A program made the position numbers and the translations under genes. From positions 1 to 64,000 of the forward strand of contig JAQURD010000003.1 in the NCBI GenBank assembly GCA_028749115.1: a stretch of DNA of 64,000 bases, read 5' to 3'. Below the pieces are notes generated by a model that worked only from the letters and a program-made list of their open reading frames with translations, was not told where the DNA came from and searched no databases. Positions 52,576-61,707 of this stretch are shown here, piece by piece (position 1 is the first letter of the stretch; each line of letters begins with the position of its first letter). The stretch comes from Acidobacteriota bacterium (GTDB lineage: Bacteria; Acidobacteriota; Aminicenantia; Aminicenantales; Saccharicenantaceae).

Positions 52576-53356
52576 AGGTCTGGCTTATCCTTTCTTTAAG
52601 TAGAAAAGCTGGAATATTTAACATCTGGCCCAGGATTACCAGTCGGGTAAGCTTGAGCTCCTGCCGTCGGGCCAGACCGTAGGCAAAAAGCGGCTCGGGT
52701 CCGAAAGTGACTTTTTTAGCCGACTGGAGATAATCCATGACGAGATTTTCTGCCTCTCGCTCAAAAGCAATAAAACTATCCTGAGCCTGCAAAAAGTTCA
52801 GTCCTTCCCGCCAGAGCCGTTCATAGGAGGTGGCCTTTAAAAGCTGGGCAAAATCCTCCAGATTAGAGCTATAATTGTCGAGAAACATCTTTTTCTCCAG
52901 CTGTCCGCCAGAGACAAATTTTTCCTCAAATTGACTTACCGGACGGCCAGCATAACGGCAGCGCAGATAAATTTTAAGATTGGCCAGGTCAATTTTCAGC
53001 CGGAAAAAATCAAGAAAAAATGGCTCAGCAAGAAGAGAAAGAGAGCCGGCCACCCTGGCCACCTCATCGGCCAGCCGGTAAAAATCATAAAGTTTTTTGT
53101 CCAGAAAAAGCTCCCCCAGGGTGTCATCCAGAACAGAACGTTCTGCCTCCAGGAAAGCTTCCAGTTCAGCTGGCGTTCTTGCTTCGCGCAAACGGTCGGT
53201 TGTTTTCCCGGCTTCTGAAATTAATTCGGCTGCCCGTTTAAAATCAGGGGCTTCAGCTGCTTCCCTGAAAATACGGGCAGGAATTAAATAGTTTTCCAGG
53301 GCTTTAATTCGCCCGACGGCGAAAGCATAATCTAAAGGAGAGAACTTAGCTGCCAT
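52568..53356 (-). CDS. atpC: V/A-type ATPase subunit C (d-type)
   Basis: A 262-residue V-ATPase C/AC39-like protein. It opens with LDYAFAVGRIKALENYLIPARIF and has FFRLKIDLANLKIYLRCRYAG, the conserved middle, plus KKVTFGPEPLFAYGLARRQELKLTRLVILG near the end. It seats the central shaft on the membrane ring. Shorter than typical members (about 320-350). Overlaps atpF and starts one base after atpE ends. Confidence 0.88.
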   Translation of the reverse strand: MAAKFSPLDYAFAVGRIKALENYLIPARIFREAAEAPDFKRAAELISEAGKTTDRLREARTPAELEAFLEAERSVLDDTLGELFLDKKLYDFYRLADEVARVAGSLSLLAEPFFLDFFRLKIDLANLKIYLRCRYAGRPVSQFEEKFVSGGQLEKKMFLDNYSSNLEDFAQLLKATSYERLWREGLNFLQAQDSFIAFEREAENLVMDYLQSAKKVTFGPEPLFAYGLARRQELKLTRLVILGQMLNIPAFLLKERISQTYV

Positions 53357-53357
53357 T

Positions 53358-53774
53358 TTAGATCTTAAGCCAGGCTAAAATCTCATTCTCGATTTCAGGT
53401 CCTAACTCAGCTAAAAGCCGGTCAGCCTCGAGCGTTTCTTCTACTATCCCTTCTCTGGAGACAATTTCTTTTTTCAGCCTCACCTTTTTTAACTCTTCAT
53501 TCTTTAAAGCTTCAGTCAGTACCCGGGAAATCAACTCCCTTTTGGTTTTAAGGAGTTCCATTCTTCTCTGCAATTGAGCCTGGGTCAGAATCCGGCTGGC
53601 CTCCAGGCTGGCTTCCGTTTCAGCTTGTTTGATAATTGACTCAGCCTGAGCCCGGGCTCTGTCCTCAGCTTCTTTCTTCAGGCTATCGGCTTTTTTTCTG
53701 GCTTCGCCGAGAATAGCCTCAACTTCCTGGCTGGCTTCCTGCTCAATTTTGTCTAGTATCTTCTGAAGACTCAT
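53358..53774 (-). CDS. atpE: V/A-type ATPase subunit E (peripheral stalk)
   Basis: A 138-residue helical protein with a coiled-coil first half (EASQEVEAILGEARKKADSLKKEAEDRA) and a short C-terminal domain. Members usually reach 180-200 residues, so this one is truncated in its globular part. It forms the peripheral stalk with the small coiled-coil subunit encoded by the first gene of the operon. Assignment rests on coiled-coil pattern plus operon position. Confidence 0.82.
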   Translation of the reverse strand: MSLQKILDKIEQEASQEVEAILGEARKKADSLKKEAEDRARAQAESIIKQAETEASLEASRILTQAQLQRRMELLKTKRELISRVLTEALKNEELKKVRLKKEIVSREGIVEETLEADRLLAELGPEIENEILAWLKI

Positions 53775-53789
53775 TTTTACCCTGGCTGA

Positions 53790-54281
<492 letters not shown>

Positions 54282-54296
54282 TCAGCAATTATTTTA

Positions 54297-56216
54297 TCAT
54301 TTGATAAATTCAATATATTTATTTTCTAATTTAACCGGCTGAAAAGGTTTCCCGCCGGCTTCATAAAATCTGCCAAAAAATTCCACAAACTGCAGCCTCA
54401 TCGAATGGACAAAAGCACCAAGAAGACCAATAGCCAGATTAAAAAGATGGCCTCCGGCAAAAATTAGAATAGCAACCAGCCAGCCAATGAAAGGGAAACC
54501 CCAGGCGATCTGAGCCAGCGAGTTAACCACCATGGCAATTACCCCGGTTGCCAGGCCCAGAGCCAGCAATCTGGAATAGGACAATGTATCAGAAAAATAG
54601 TTGGTTATACCATAAAGAGCATAAAGACCATTAAAAAAACGGGCAAAGATGTTTCGCGAAGGCGAACTGAAAAAGACAATACCGGCTGCCCCCACCAGAG
54701 TCAGGATGCCCAGGAGCGGTGGTTGCTTAAGAAGGAAATAAAACAGGAGAGAAGGAAGAAGCAGCAGCCAGCCGCCTTTGACGGCAATAGCAGTTACTTT
54801 GTTTCCCCTTCTGAACTCTTTCACCAGGCTGAGAAAGGTGGAGAGCATAACCTGAATAAAGCCAAGAGCCAGAGATAGAATTAAATAAGGAATCGGATTC
54901 TTAATCGGGTCAATAAGAACCAGAGGCTTGATCGGAAAGCCGAACCAGCCGCCAAAAAGTGTTCCAAAAATCATATTGGAAAGGCCTAAATAAAAAAGAA
55001 GGGTCATAAAGAGCCTGGTTCCGCCTTTGGGTTGAGCTTTTTTCAGATAGAACAAACTGAGCAAAGCCATAACCAGGCCATAACCACCCTCGCTGAGGCA
55101 CAGGCCAACAAAAACAAAGAAGAATGGGGCCAAGTAAATGGTCGGGTCTATACCTCCCGGACGCGGTAAACCATATAAGGTGGTAACTACTTCAAAAGGT
55201 TTAATTACTTCAGGGTTGTCCAGAATAACCGGAATATCGTCTCGCTCTTCCGGTTTTGGTTCCCTTAGATTCAAATAAATATCCTGTGAAAACCGGCTGA
55301 TCCTTTCTGCCAGATAATCAGCTTTGCTGGCCGGTACCCAGCCTGCTAACCAGGCAGTTTTTTCAGTCAGGCCAGCCAGACTGGCCGCCGCCAATTTTTG
55401 TTTCTCATTGAGCAGCACATCATAAACAGCCATCAGAGGCGAGCGGTGAACAGCAAAAGAGGTCATCTGCTTTTCCAGCTCGTTGATTTCTTCCCTGGCC
55501 CTGGACTTCTGCTGTTCCAGCTGGGCCAGCAGGTCAGAGACTTTTTCATCTCCCTTTAACCTCGAGAAGTAAGATTCAAGGGAAATATAAGTGAATTTAA
55601 AGCCAGAAAAAATAGCTTCGACCTCTTCTTTCAGACTCTGATGATAAATAACAAGAATGTAAGCCAGATTTTTCTCGGCTGAGATGACTGAGACAGCGGC
55701 CGGCTGCTCGGTGAGTTGCTCCTTTATATTTTCTAAATCCTCCCTTTTAACTTCAGCCATTTTTAGCTGGCAGCGGTCAAAACCGGTCAGGTGGCGAAGA
55801 GGGGCGTCCAGAGCCAGCAGGGGCTTCAAAAATTCTTCTTCTTTTTCAATCTGCTTTATGTTCTGCCAGAGCTGAGCCCGCTTCGCTTCCAGTGCCTCAT
55901 AATCTTCCACCACTTTCTGGTAACCATAATCAAGGAGAACTTTTCTCAAACTGGCCGAATATTTTGGCTTAGGCGTTAAGAGTTTCTCCAGGCCCTTTTT
56001 GGGCTCTGTTTCGGGCAGGTTTTGAATCACATGGTTGATTCTTCCCAGCCAGCGTTCATATTCTGTCAGCTCGAGCGGTGAGCTGGCCAGTTCCAGTTCT
56101 TCATAAGGAAGCGGGTCAAGCTGAGCTATTCCCAGCTCCTGGAGATAAGAGACAAAGCCTTCCAGCTCAGTTCTGGGCAGAAGGACTTCCATTCTCTTAA
56201 CTGGGGCTATAGCCAT
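54297..56216 (-). CDS. atpI: V/A-type ATPase membrane subunit I (a-type)
   Basis: A 639-residue subunit. The N-terminal cytoplasmic half (about 1-330) has two coiled coils and starts APVKRMEVLLPR. The C-terminal half has about eight helices, with FFFVFVGLCLSEGGYGL, the SNMIFGTLFGGWFG region and TLSYSRLLALGLATGVIAMVVN bearing the conserved Arg for ion translocation. GGHLFNLAIGLLGAFVHSMRLQFVEFFGRFYEAGG is the family ending. It forms the ion channel beside the K ring. Confidence 0.96.
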   Translation of the reverse strand: MAIAPVKRMEVLLPRTELEGFVSYLQELGIAQLDPLPYEELELASSPLELTEYERWLGRINHVIQNLPETEPKKGLEKLLTPKPKYSASLRKVLLDYGYQKVVEDYEALEAKRAQLWQNIKQIEKEEEFLKPLLALDAPLRHLTGFDRCQLKMAEVKREDLENIKEQLTEQPAAVSVISAEKNLAYILVIYHQSLKEEVEAIFSGFKFTYISLESYFSRLKGDEKVSDLLAQLEQQKSRAREEINELEKQMTSFAVHRSPLMAVYDVLLNEKQKLAAASLAGLTEKTAWLAGWVPASKADYLAERISRFSQDIYLNLREPKPEERDDIPVILDNPEVIKPFEVVTTLYGLPRPGGIDPTIYLAPFFFVFVGLCLSEGGYGLVMALLSLFYLKKAQPKGGTRLFMTLLFYLGLSNMIFGTLFGGWFGFPIKPLVLIDPIKNPIPYLILSLALGFIQVMLSTFLSLVKEFRRGNKVTAIAVKGGWLLLLPSLLFYFLLKQPPLLGILTLVGAAGIVFFSSPSRNIFARFFNGLYALYGITNYFSDTLSYSRLLALGLATGVIAMVVNSLAQIAWGFPFIGWLVAILIFAGGHLFNLAIGLLGAFVHSMRLQFVEFFGRFYEAGGKPFQPVKLENKYIEFIK

Positions 56217-56218
56217 CT

Positions 56219-56596
56219 TTAGAACTGCCTTTCTCTTATAATCTGCAGGAGCCGCTCGGTGGTTTTTTCTACCGCCTGATTAAAATTGCCCGAAGCGATC
56301 TCCAGTAGCTGCTTTTTCTCTTCTTCCGTCTTTTCTTTTATCGCCCTGGCCTCTTTTTCAGCTTGCTGACGCGCTTCGGTTTTAATCCGGGCCGACTGGT
56401 TTCTGGCTTCAACCAGAATTTTTTCTGTGAGCTTCGAGGCTTCCTCCGTCGCCTCTCTGATTATCTCGGAGGAAGTTTTCTGCCGGGCTTCCTCAATTTT
56501 CAGGCGGGCCCGGGCCTCAGCCTCCTTCACCTTGAGAAGAATCTCAGAGGTCTGGGTTCCTTCTGATTGGCTTCCATTGGGCTTCTTATCTTCCAT
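56219..56596 (-). CDS. V/A-type ATPase small coiled-coil subunit (G/H type)
   Basis: A 125-residue, almost fully helical protein with Ala/Glu/Lys-rich heptads (KVKEAEARARLKIEEARQKT). It matches the small peripheral-stalk partner of subunit E (G in Thermus, H or F elsewhere). First gene of the set and two bases before atpI. Its sequence is low in complexity, so position carries much of the weight. Confidence 0.8.
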   Translation of the reverse strand: MEDKKPNGSQSEGTQTSEILLKVKEAEARARLKIEEARQKTSSEIIREATEEASKLTEKILVEARNQSARIKTEARQQAEKEARAIKEKTEEEKKQLLEIASGNFNQAVEKTTERLLQIIRERQF

Positions 56597-56695
56597 CTTT
56601 TATCCTGAATAAATAAATTTCTGTGTCTTTTTTCTTAGAATCACAGAGAAAAAATCTCCGTTTCTGGCTGCCCGGGGAACCCGGCTGAGTTTAAC

Positions 56696-57475
56696 TCAAG
56701 CCATGAAATCCTGATAAAGGTAAAATACCTTTTCAGGCAATTTTTTCTTATTCCATGAAGATTCAAGCCTGGATAGCCTGCTTCTGGTTTCAATCGGGCC
56801 AAAATTAAAGATCAAATGGGCACCGCCCTCACTAAGACTATTAATATAATCAAAAGAAGCCGGCATATCAAGATGAATAATCAGATGACTTTTTGTCTTT
56901 TTCATCTTCTTAAGAAGCTCAAGGATAACTGGCTGGCTATTTTCATCAAAAAACCGGTTGGATAGATGCAGCCAGCAGTTTTTTTTAGGCCATTCAGCCA
57001 GACTCTCCTCAGGCTGTCCGTGATGATAATAGACAAGGGTAGTGCCGCCGGCCAGGGTTTCCTCCGCCAGTCCTGCCAGCTGGCTGGTTTCCCAGCTTTT
57101 CTGGCGCGACGAAACAAAAACCGCTTCCAGTTCCGAGGCCAGTTTCGAATCAAAAACCTCAGCCTGAGAGCCATCTTCCAGAAAAAAATATAACGGGCAA
57201 TTTTTTTTCTTTAAAGTTTCAGCCATGGCGGTTAATTGCTGAAAATCAGGCCGGGCCAGGTCTCCACTGTAGAAAGAAAAATGGAAGCGAGAAAGAATGG
57301 TCAATTCATTCAGACCGAAAAGGCCAGTATCGAGGATGATTGGTTTTAGCTTTTTTCTGGAAGCCAGCTCCAGCACTCCCTGCAGTTCATTAAACTCATG
57401 AACATCATCACGGATAATCAGTCGCTGGCTTTTATTGAGCGATTCAACTTGTTCTTCGAGTTTTACCCAATCCAT
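56696..57475 (-). CDS. Hypothetical protein upstream of the V-ATPase operon
   Basis: I do not recognise this 259-residue soluble protein. It shows alternating strand/helix segments (KPIILDTGLFGLNELTILSRFHFSFYSGD, HLIIHLDMPASFDYINSLSEGGAHLIFNFGPIETRSRL) that suggest a TIM-barrel or Rossmann-like fold. Charged and polar residues, including His-Leu-Asp and Tyr-His-His, could line a site, but no catalytic motif is evident. It lies 99 bases upstream of the first ATPase gene in the same orientation and divergent from queC, so it may share the operon's promoter. Confidence 0.6.
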   Translation of the reverse strand: MDWVKLEEQVESLNKSQRLIIRDDVHEFNELQGVLELASRKKLKPIILDTGLFGLNELTILSRFHFSFYSGDLARPDFQQLTAMAETLKKKNCPLYFFLEDGSQAEVFDSKLASELEAVFVSSRQKSWETSQLAGLAEETLAGGTTLVYYHHGQPEESLAEWPKKNCWLHLSNRFFDENSQPVILELLKKMKKTKSHLIIHLDMPASFDYINSLSEGGAHLIFNFGPIETRSRLSRLESSWNKKKLPEKVFYLYQDFMA

Positions 57476-57526
57476 AATTAGATAAAATTAACATCTAAAG
57501 CGGGAGGTGTCAACCGTAGAAACTAA

Positions 57527-57564
57527 CACCTGGCAGCCTTTAATTTGAGACCTGAAGCCAGGTG
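57527..57564. repeat. Inverted repeat upstream of queC
   Basis: CACCTGGC (57527-57534) and GCCAGGTG (57557-57564) form a perfect eight-base inverted repeat with a 22-base spacer in the divergent gap between the hypothetical gene and queC. It does not match the preQ1-I riboswitch pattern I know. It could be an RNA hairpin or a repressor site. Confidence 0.5.
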
Positions 57565-57629
57565 AGGTATGATAGAGGCAAAAGCGTTTGAAAAAGTCAT
57601 CAAGAATACGACAGCTAAAAGAGAAGAGA

Positions 57630-58349
57630 ATGACCCAATCGAGTAAGAAAAAAGCAACAGCTTGCGTGGTGCTGTTCTCAGGCGGAATTGACTCCACGAC
57701 AGCCCTCTACTGGGCCTTAAAGCAGTATCAAAAGGTCCAGCCGGTCATTTTTGATTATGGGCAGAGGCACCGGGTGGAAATAAAAATGGCTAAGAAGACC
57801 TGCCAGCGGCTCGGGCTTGAGCCCAAAATAATAAAAACAGATCTGAGGCAGATCGGCGGCTCAGCCTTGACGGATGAAAAGATAAGAGTGCCAGGGTTTA
57901 AGAAAATAGAAGAAATAAAAGAAGGTCTGCCGGTTACTTATGTTCCTTTTCGCAATGGAATTTTCATCTCGCTGGCTGCCGCCCTGGCTGAAACGCTCGG
58001 TATCGGTCATCTTGTATGTGGCTTCAATGTGATTGACTCGCCGAACTATCCCGACACGACCAGCAGTTTTGTCAGGGCCATGGAGAAGGCCACAAATGAA
58101 GGAACCGGAGCAAGATTGAAGGAGAAGAAATTAAGGATCATCACTCCTTTTCTTAAAATGAAGAAATCAGACATTATCAGGCTCGGTCTGAGTCTCGGGA
58201 CCGACTATTCTTATTCAGTCAGCTGTTACTCTGGTCAGGAAATACCCTGCGGACAGTGTTCCAGTTGCCTGCTTCGGGCCCGGGCCTGGCAAGAGGCCGG
58301 CCAGGAAGACCATCTTCTGCTACGCCTTAAAAAGGAGGGGAAAATATGA
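57630..58349 (+). CDS. queC: 7-cyano-7-deazaguanine synthase QueC
   Basis: A QueC of about 239 residues from the ATG at 57630 (after GAGAAGAG); the ORF-track start adds 14 basic residues. PP-loop VVLFSGGIDSTTAL, the YGQRHRVEIKMAK block, VPFRNGIFISLAAALAE, and the zinc site CYSGQEIPCGQCSSC are all present. It converts 7-carboxy-7-deazaguanine to preQ0 with ATP and ammonia. It overlaps queD by four bases. Confidence 0.95.
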   Translation: MTQSSKKKATACVVLFSGGIDSTTALYWALKQYQKVQPVIFDYGQRHRVEIKMAKKTCQRLGLEPKIIKTDLRQIGGSALTDEKIRVPGFKKIEEIKEGLPVTYVPFRNGIFISLAAALAETLGIGHLVCGFNVIDSPNYPDTTSSFVRAMEKATNEGTGARLKEKKLRIITPFLKMKKSDIIRLGLSLGTDYSYSVSCYSGQEIPCGQCSSCLLRARAWQEAGQEDHLLLRLKKEGKI

Positions 58350-58690
58350 GCTGGAAACTCAAGGTCAAAGATAAATTTTCAGCCGCCCATTACCTTCGGG
58401 AATACCAGGGGAAATGCGAAAAGCTTCACGGACATACTTTTCAGGTTGAGGTGGAAATCGCCGTGGCCGAGCTGGATAAAACCGGCCTGGGCATTGATTT
58501 TGTTGAGATCAAGAAAAAGCTGGCTGAGATTCTGCCCGATCACAAACTCCTTAATGAAGTTTATGACTTCAATCCGTCGGCTGAAAATCTGGCCCGTCAG
58601 TTTTACCGTGAGCTTCGAGCCTTTTATCCGGTTTCAGCTGTGACCGTCTGGGAGTCTGAGGATGCAGCCGCCACTTACACTGAAGATTAG
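58346..58690 (+). CDS. queD: 6-carboxytetrahydropterin synthase QueD
   Basis: A 114-residue QueD/PTPS-family protein. FSAAHYLREYQGKCEKLHGHTFQVEVEI supplies the zinc His residues and the catalytic Cys, LGIDFVEIKKKLAEIL follows, and VWESEDAAATY is the conserved substrate-binding Glu region near the end. It makes 6-carboxy-tetrahydropterin for QueE. Overlaps queE by 29 bases. Confidence 0.94.
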   Translation: MSWKLKVKDKFSAAHYLREYQGKCEKLHGHTFQVEVEIAVAELDKTGLGIDFVEIKKKLAEILPDHKLLNEVYDFNPSAENLARQFYRELRAFYPVSAVTVWESEDAAATYTED

Positions 58691-59291
58691 TGAGATTTTC
58701 TTCTCTGCTGAAGGAGAAGGCGGACGCCAGGGACAGCCAACGATCTTTGTCCGGCTGTCCGGCTGCAACCTGCGCTGCGATTTTTGTGACACGAGCTACG
58801 CCTGGGATGAAGGCCGAGAATTAAGGTTGGAAACAATTCTTAGTATAATAGTAGGATTTAAAAACAAATATAACGCCAACTGGGTTTCGATTACCGGCGG
58901 GGAACCGCTTCTTCAGGACATCAAGCCACTGGTCGAAAAGCTCAGACGGGCTGGTTTTAAAATCCAGATAGAGACGAATGGAACAAAGCCTATAACTTTT
59001 GAGGTGAACTGGCTGACCGTTTCTCCCAAGCCACCGGATTTTTATACAACCACAAGCTGCCGGCAGCAGGCCACCGAAGTTAAGCTGGTAGTAACTAAAA
59101 AATTAAGGCTGGCCGATGTCGAAAAAGTAAGGAAGGATTTTCCAGCGAGAGTTCTCCTCTGGCTTCAACCCCAATCAAATGAAGCCTGGGGTTACCGCCG
59201 GGCCTGGCACCTTTTTCAACAGGCGGCCAGAACTGGCCTTAAAAATATCAGACTGGGTTGCCAGCTTCATAAAATTTACGATCTGAGGTAG
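58662..59291 (+). CDS. queE: 7-carboxy-7-deazaguanine synthase QueE
   Basis: A 209-residue radical SAM protein. ISEIFFSAEGEGGRQGQPTIFVRLSGCNLRCDFCDTSYAWDE carries the CxxxCxxC cluster, and SITGGEPLLQ follows. IETNGTK and the SPKPP element typical of QueE substrate binding are present. It rearranges carboxytetrahydropterin to carboxydeazaguanine. The start lies inside queD, before the family's LKISEIF opening, and is the only reasonable one. Confidence 0.94.
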   Translation: MQPPLTLKISEIFFSAEGEGGRQGQPTIFVRLSGCNLRCDFCDTSYAWDEGRELRLETILSIIVGFKNKYNANWVSITGGEPLLQDIKPLVEKLRRAGFKIQIETNGTKPITFEVNWLTVSPKPPDFYTTTSCRQQATEVKLVVTKKLRLADVEKVRKDFPARVLLWLQPQSNEAWGYRRAWHLFQQAARTGLKNIRLGCQLHKIYDLR

Positions 59292-59728
59292 CTCAAGGTA
59301 AAGTTTGCAGAGCAGAAAGCTTATACCGTGTGCCCATTGTCTTCAATCAATGCAGATTAGAAAAGTTTTAAAAAGCTGTTTTCTCTTGATAACCAGCTTC
59401 TAAGCGGCGCTGGTAGTTAGATACCAGGGCCTGACCACAGGCTTTACCAGCCTCAGAAATCTCCTTTGAAATCAGAAATGGACTTCTATCATCTCGTCGG
59501 CGAGCCAGCCCTACCTTTAAGTATATGCCTTTCTATAAATCTATTCTTTCCCGGTCTAATAAAGGCCTGCCCTTAGTTTATTTATTTCTGCCTGTAACTT
59601 ATTCTATATTGTCAGAGAGCAAACTTCTCATATCATCAGAGTTTCCATTGGTAGGCCAATAACTCAGCTTTAACTATTTGTTATTCTAAGCAGACGACTT
59701 TATTTATAATCTGGTTTTACAGGTTGAC
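59292..59728. other. Intergenic stretch after queE
   Basis: It contains no ORF in the track. On the minus strand a start-less open frame of about 55 codons, with its stop at 59368-59370, reads like coding sequence (SPFLISKEISEAGKACGQAL). It may be a gene fragment or a small gene with a non-standard start. The rest is AT-rich and featureless. Confidence 0.4.
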
Positions 59729-61048
59729 TTATACTCTGCGATTTTGTTTGCCAGAAAGCCTGTGGCCGTTTCTGGCTAAGTAAACACCAAAAAAGATAAC
59801 TGGCACTCCCACCGCCTGAATCCAGGTAATCCTATCATGAAGAAAAATACAGGCAGTGAGGACGCCAAAAACAGGGCTCAGGTTGCCGAAGACACCGGTT
59901 CTGGCTCCACCTATTCTCTCAATTGACTTATACCAGATGATGGAAGCCAGGACGAGAGCCAGCAGAGCTGAGTAGAGAACTCCAAGCCAGCCACCTAAAG
60001 AGACACGAGTAAAATCCGTCCGGGCAAAATCTTTCCAGGCAAATGGTAAGTAGAAAAATGTGCCAAGAATATTAGTAAGAGCAGCCATCTTAAGCGGTGA
60101 CATATTCTTGAGGGCCGTCCGGGCATAAATCGTATATAAAGCCCACAGCAGACAGGAGATGAGATTGAAGGCGACGCCAGAGACTTCCGAGCCTTTAAAA
60201 TTAAGACCATCAGGTCTCCCAAGAATAACGGCATAAAGCCCGCCCACTGACAGCAAGATTCCCAGCCAGCCCGCTGGCCGCAAGCGCTCAAACCCCAGGA
60301 TGGCGCTCAACAAGGCGATTAAAACCGGTATCATGGCATTACTCATGGAAACAAGAGAAGCGGCTGCCCGGCTCAAACCAGCAATGAAGAAGACCTGATA
60401 AAAAGCAATCCCGGTCAGTGACAGAAATATAACGCGGGGAACATCCTGACGTTTAATGGTAAAGCTTTCACCACTTCGCCAGAGAATGAAAGCATAGATG
60501 GCAGAAGAAATAATGAACCTGGTCAGATTAAAGGCCTGAGGAGAAAACTCCGAAAAGGAGACTTTAATAATCGGCACATTGGCTCCCCAGATGATGGTGG
60601 TCAAAATCATCAGGAGATCAGTCAGGCCAAAGGCTGCCGGCCGGTCAACTGGCTCAAGTTTTCTGCTGGCTTTATTTTCATTGTAAAGAGCAAGATCATC
60701 GACTCTCCGGTTGAAAACATTTATCACCGGCTCAGGGGCAAACGAAGCCCCATTTGAATCGACCGCACATCGTCCTTCGGCCAGTAAGCCAGTCTCAAGC
60801 CCATCAGTAGAAGCCGAAGATATCTGTCTGGTAAGATCAAGCCGGGATGGCGAACGGCTAGCCGCCAGATCAGCCGGCTTTATGGGGCTGGACAAATCTG
60901 AGCTGGCGCACCTTATTGACTCTGATTTTGCCCGACCAGGGAAATCTGAACCAACTGCGCTGGTTGATTCTAATCCTGCGTCGATATAGGCTGACGCTGG
61001 CTGGATTTCAGTTTTCTGGTTGTATTTACAAGAATCCTTTTTTTCCAT
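59729..61048 (-). CDS. EamA/DMT-family transporter with long N-terminal extension
   Basis: A 439-residue protein. Residues about 140-435 form two EamA repeats with ten membrane helices, as in the drug/metabolite transporter group (LTDLLMILTTIIWGANVPIIKVSFSEFSP, FNLTRFIISS, GVPVIFFGVYLARNGHRL). Residues 1-135 are a Ser/Ala/Asp-rich, probably disordered region, unusual for the family. The upstream ATG has an AGAAG ribosome binding site, and no internal Met is available before the first helix. It is convergent with queE and just before queF; a metabolite exporter role is the general expectation. Substrate unknown. Confidence 0.8.
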   Translation of the reverse strand: MEKKDSCKYNQKTEIQPASAYIDAGLESTSAVGSDFPGRAKSESIRCASSDLSSPIKPADLAASRSPSRLDLTRQISSASTDGLETGLLAEGRCAVDSNGASFAPEPVINVFNRRVDDLALYNENKASRKLEPVDRPAAFGLTDLLMILTTIIWGANVPIIKVSFSEFSPQAFNLTRFIISSAIYAFILWRSGESFTIKRQDVPRVIFLSLTGIAFYQVFFIAGLSRAAASLVSMSNAMIPVLIALLSAILGFERLRPAGWLGILLSVGGLYAVILGRPDGLNFKGSEVSGVAFNLISCLLWALYTIYARTALKNMSPLKMAALTNILGTFFYLPFAWKDFARTDFTRVSLGGWLGVLYSALLALVLASIIWYKSIERIGGARTGVFGNLSPVFGVLTACIFLHDRITWIQAVGVPVIFFGVYLARNGHRLSGKQNRRV

Positions 61049-61086
61049 TTTTCTTCTTTTTATTTTTGCTGACAGACTGAAATTTT

Positions 61087-61509
61087 TTATTCGCCGCGTG
61101 GATAGCGAGCCTCAACAGTTGAGCTCAACCCACCCCGGGGACTAAATTCTCCCCTGACCAGAGCTTTTTTTGGCTGACAGGCTTGAACCACATCTTCCAG
61201 AATACGGTTCACAGCATTCTCATAAAATATTCCCAGGTGGCGGTAAGCCAGAATATACATCTTAAGCGATTTAAGCTCTATGACTTTTTTGTCTGGAATA
61301 TACCAGATGGTAATAACACCAAAATCAGGCAGGCCAGTTTTGGGGCAAACAGAAGTATACTCTGGAATATCAATGGTAATTTCATAATCAGGAAACTGAT
61401 TGGGAAAAGTTTCTATAGCGGGCAACTTAGCTTTTAGCCCGGCCTTAGCTTCTTTTTCTCCATAAGTTGTAGTTTTTACACTCCCTTTGGATACCATTTT
61501 CTTTCTCAT
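61087..61509 (-). CDS. queF: NADPH-dependent preQ0 reductase QueF (type I)
   Basis: A 140-residue type I QueF. YTSVCPKTGLPDFGVITIWYIP has the nucleophilic Cys, ELKSLKMYILAYR is the NADPH/QueF motif, and FYENAVNRILEDVV with RGEFSPRGGLSSTVEARYP closes the protein. It reduces preQ0 to preQ1 and completes the pathway with queC, queD and queE about 2 kb away. The start could also be the second Met at residue 5. Confidence 0.94.
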   Translation of the reverse strand: MRKKMVSKGSVKTTTYGEKEAKAGLKAKLPAIETFPNQFPDYEITIDIPEYTSVCPKTGLPDFGVITIWYIPDKKVIELKSLKMYILAYRHLGIFYENAVNRILEDVVQACQPKKALVRGEFSPRGGLSSTVEARYPRGE

Positions 61510-61707
61510 CTTAACTTAAGATATTTCTTTGTTTTGTTAATGATAGCCTAAAACCAAACAGGCGGCAAGAAAACGAATTGCCTCATCTAAAATCTGCTTG
61601 AAAATGGTACGTTGCTTCACAAGAAAATCTAGATAAAATCTTTTGCCTTCCGGTTTGGATTCAAGCTAAGATCTGGTCCAGGATCAGCCAGAAAGGACGT
61701 CTTTATC

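Noticed and set aside
60711-60989. 92-codon plus-strand ORF opposite the EamA extension
   Set aside because: It mirrors the Ser/Ala-rich extension of the transporter in antisense. The minus-strand frame is continuous with the membrane domain and is preferred.
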